A stretch of 7,701 nt of DNA from an uncultured Gammaproteobacteria bacterium (GTDB taxonomy: Bacteria; Pseudomonadota; Gammaproteobacteria; GCA-001735895), in the NCBI GenBank assembly GCA_937980285.1, contig CALJQI010000418.1, forward strand, positions 1-7,701, written 5' to 3'. Shown one piece after another: positions 5,906 through 7,701 of the stretch. Position 1 is the stretch's first letter. The number at the start of each line of letters is the position of its first letter. A program made the translations under genes and the position numbers. The notes under the pieces are model-generated. The model was not told the DNA's origin and did no database searches. It saw nothing but the letters and a program-made list of their open reading frames with translations.

Positions 5906-6884
5906 CCGTCCTGCGCCGTGCGAGGAATTGCCGATGCGATTCCTGCGTACCGTCATGGAAGGAACCGGCCCACTTGTCGCAGGGAATCTCCAGCCCGCCG
6001 TAATTGCATTCGAAAAATCGATGGTGTATCTGGTGGTGAAAGGTGCCCAGCGCCAGCCTGAACCTGCCGCCGACGACCAGTCCCTCGTAGCCGGTATGCG
6101 TGGTTGCCGCCGACAGCGTGTAGTGCTGCAGGTGATAGATGATCAGCAGCGGATTGGCCGGCACCAGCCAGTGAATCAGCACCGAGCCGAGATAGATGAT
6201 GTGTTCCAGCGGATGCATCGATAAACCGGACCAGGGTCCGATATTGGTGTTGCGATGATGCAGGTAATGCACGTGCCTGTACAGCGGCGGCCAGTGAATC
6301 AGGCGATGGATGAGGTAAAAATAGAACGTCTCCCAGATAGGTATCAGGAAAATCAAAAGCAGCAGCCACAGGAAATCGCCGGGCATCTCCAGCATCGGCG
6401 CGTAACCGTTTGCCAGCGCCCACATCATCAACGCCTCGTAAGCGGTCCACACAGTTACTCCGCTGGCGCAGGTCCAGAACATGTTGTCGAGAACCTGGTT
6501 GTTAAAGGTAAAGACCCGGTTGCCCCTGGCCAGCGGTCGCGCGTCGTAGCGACGCTCGTCGTCTTGCTTGCGGTAGACGTAAAAGTAAAGGTGCAGGCCA
6601 CCGGCGACGATAAACATTAGCGCCAGGTTTCTGATGAAGATTTGCGCTATCCAGTCGAACTGGAAAACATGGCAACGCGCCAGCGCGGGATGAAAAAAGA
6701 ACCAGGAGAGACCTGAAAGCAGCAGTATGGCGAGGTTTTCCGAAAGCGGGAACCAACCGCGAAAAAACCATTTGAAAACGGCGCGAGGATTGAACGGCTG
6801 GCTAAACAGGGGTGATGTCCGAATCGGCAGCGCGGGAATGTAGTTCCACTGTTTTCGCTTTTGCCCGGCCGTTGGTTCATTCAT
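5898..6884 (-). CDS. Fatty acid hydroxylase / sterol desaturase family membrane di-iron protein
   Basis: A 328-residue integral membrane protein with the eight-histidine di-iron pattern of this superfamily: HRLIH at residues 193-197, HVHYLHH at 204-210, MHPLEH at 223-228, and a final box HHQIHHRFFECNYGG starting at 283. Hydrophobic segments lie at about 49-65, 80-104, 140-160, 170-192 and 228-250, with the histidine clusters facing the cytoplasm. Members use O2 and two irons to hydroxylate or desaturate lipids (sterols, fatty acids, carotenoids, alkylglycerols). The substrate is not predictable; a role with the neighbouring genes is uncertain because the gene is on the opposite strand. Its 3' end overlaps the enolase-family gene by 8 bp in a tail-to-tail arrangement. 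The ATG at 6884-6882 is preferred; the only ribosome-site-like motif is a GGA about 8 nt upstream. The out-of-frame ATG at 6880-6878 is not usable. Confidence 0.9.
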   Translation of the reverse strand: MNEPTAGQKRKQWNYIPALPIRTSPLFSQPFNPRAVFKWFFRGWFPLSENLAILLLSGLSWFFFHPALARCHVFQFDWIAQIFIRNLALMFIVAGGLHLYFYVYRKQDDERRYDARPLARGNRVFTFNNQVLDNMFWTCASGVTVWTAYEALMMWALANGYAPMLEMPGDFLWLLLLIFLIPIWETFYFYLIHRLIHWPPLYRHVHYLHHRNTNIGPWSGLSMHPLEHIIYLGSVLIHWLVPANPLLIIYHLQHYTLSAATTHTGYEGLVVGGRFRLALGTFHHQIHHRFFECNYGGLEIPCDKWAGSFHDGTQESHRQFLARRRTAS

Positions 6885-7076
6885 TGGCTATCCAGTGGTT
6901 TTTGCCGACATCGGGGATGACGGAAGTAAGAAAAATATGGTGCTACCCGGTTTCATATCACCAGTTTTTCATGATTAAATGCCGCAATTCAGCAAATAGC
7001 AAGCCCGCCTGACCGCGGTCTCGCTCAACCCTGGCAATAGCCGTCTTCGACAATTGTGACCCCGGGAGAAAACGCC
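6885..7076. other. Divergent intergenic region between hydroxylase and Rieske genes
   Basis: This 192-bp spacer must carry promoters for two divergent genes. Its central part (6925-6985) is AT-rich compared with the surroundings. One plus-strand candidate is TTTCAT (6951-6956), 18 bp, TTAAAT (6975-6980), which is weak. A perfect 10-bp palindrome GACCGCGGTC is at 7012-7021, between this candidate and the Rieske start, and could be a regulator half-site pair or chance. No small gene in it looks real. Confidence 0.4.
7064..7069 (+). promoter_or_regulatory. Shine-Dalgarno site deciding the GTG start of the Rieske gene
   Basis: GGGAGA ends 7 nt before the GTG at 7077. It favours this start over another in-frame GTG at 7056, which lies upstream of the motif. 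An in-frame stop (TAG at 7038-7040) limits extension further upstream. Confidence 0.6.
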
Positions 7077-7701
7077 GTGCCCACCATCGAACTTAGCGAG
7101 CATGAAATCAGCCAGATCAGGGGCAACTACGACGATATCGCAACGCGCTCGCATTCGATCAACACCCGCTGCTACATCGACCCGAAATTTTTAAAGGTCG
7201 AACGCGAACAAATCTTTCATCGCAGCTGGCAATTTCTGTGTCACGAGGAAAAACTGCGTGAAACCGGCAGTTTCGCCACCCTGAATATCGAAGGGCAAAG
7301 CGTGGTAGCGCTGCGAAATCGCGAAGGAGAGCTCAGGGCTTTCTACAATGTCTGCAAGCACCGCGGCCACGAGCTGTTATTCGGCGAAGGCCGGACCAAA
7401 CGCATCACCTGTCCTTATCACGCATGGACTTACGACCTCGATGGCGCCCTGGTAAACGCGCCGCGTTGCGAGCACCTGGAAAATTTCGATCGGCGCAAAA
7501 TCTGCCTGGACCCGGTCCGGATCGAAGTTTTCTGTCATCTTGTTTTCGTCAATCTCGATGCCGAGGCCGAACCGCTGGCCCGGCAAAGCGGTGATCTCGC
7601 CGCCGAGGTCATGCAGTATGCGCCGGACCTGGGCCAGCTGACCTTTTCCACTCGCCTGACTTATCGAATCAAGGCTAACTGGAAATCCGTGGTCGATAAT
7701 T
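7077..7701 (+). CDS. Rieske non-heme iron oxygenase, alpha subunit, N-terminal 208 residues (cut by window edge)
   Basis: From GTG 7077 the frame stays open to the window end and encodes 208 residues, about half of a typical 380-430-residue protein. The Rieske [2Fe-2S] ligands are complete: Cys93 and His95 (NVCKHRGHELL) and Cys112 and His115 (CPYHAWTYDLDG). The N-terminus (CYIDPKFLKVEREQIFHRSW, then FLCHEEKLRETGSFAT) is standard for ring-hydroxylating and N-demethylating Rieske oxygenases. The window ends at NWKSVVDN, the start of the catalytic domain motif that in choline, carnitine and betaine Rieske enzymes usually continues to a Leu-Glu-Cys-Tyr-His segment; the iron ligands lie outside the window. 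Such enzymes are cytosolic, need a separate reductase, and use O2. With an HpbD-like enzyme nearby, N-demethylation of a betaine is plausible; an aromatic substrate is the alternative. It is missed by ATG-only start rules because it begins with GTG. Confidence 0.9.
   Translation, partial: MPTIELSEHEISQIRGNYDDIATRSHSINTRCYIDPKFLKVEREQIFHRSWQFLCHEEKLRETGSFATLNIEGQSVVALRNREGELRAFYNVCKHRGHELLFGEGRTKRITCPYHAWTYDLDGALVNAPRCEHLENFDRRKICLDPVRIEVFCHLVFVNLDAEAEPLARQSGDLAAEVMQYAPDLGQLTFSTRLTYRIKANWKSVVDN

Noticed and set aside
6812..7012. Small plus-strand open frame crossing the hydroxylase start and divergent spacer
   Set aside because: No ribosome site, and it overlaps the 5' end of a strongly supported gene and its promoter region.

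Overview
The window reads as chromosomal DNA of a proteobacterium, most likely a gammaproteobacterium. The sequence is GC-rich, genes are tightly packed, several starts are GTG, and the gene families are typical of proteobacteria. No rRNA, tRNA, CRISPR array, transposase or phage gene is visible. The taxonomic call is an inference from gene content, not from a marker gene.

Layout. On the minus strand at the left edge are two overlapping genes that look like the start of a V/A-type rotary ATPase operon: a short coiled-coil G/H-type stator subunit, then the N-terminus of a C-type (V0D/AC39) subunit that runs off the window. A 245-bp divergent spacer follows. On the plus strand a two-gene unit (765-2579) encodes a luciferase-like flavin-dependent monooxygenase and an alpha/beta hydrolase. 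A 95-bp imperfect inverted-repeat element (2597-2691) separates it from a tightly coupled plus-strand operon (2701-5905): an EamA/DMT membrane transporter, a class III nucleotide cyclase with a GAF-like N-terminal region, and an enolase-superfamily enzyme resembling hydroxyproline-betaine epimerase or cis-3-hydroxyproline dehydratase. This operon converges on, and overlaps by 8 bp, a minus-strand integral-membrane fatty acid hydroxylase/sterol desaturase family protein (5898-6884). A 192-bp divergent spacer leads to a plus-strand Rieske oxygenase alpha subunit (7077 to the window end), which starts with GTG and is cut by the edge.

How the genes may work together. The enolase-superfamily protein keeps the two catalytic lysines, the metal ligands and a tryptophan at the position I recall binding the quaternary ammonium group in HpbD. 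The Rieske protein has the typical CxH...CxxH cluster, and its visible end (NWKSVVDN) resembles Rieske N-demethylases acting on betaines. Together they suggest catabolism of proline betaine or hydroxyproline betaine, or a related quaternary amine, with the EamA protein moving a small solute and the cyclase linking the locus to cyclic-nucleotide signalling. The monooxygenase/hydrolase pair fits an oxygen-insertion-then-hydrolysis logic (Baeyer-Villiger-type), but its substrate cannot be read from sequence. All pathway statements are inference. The families themselves are well supported.
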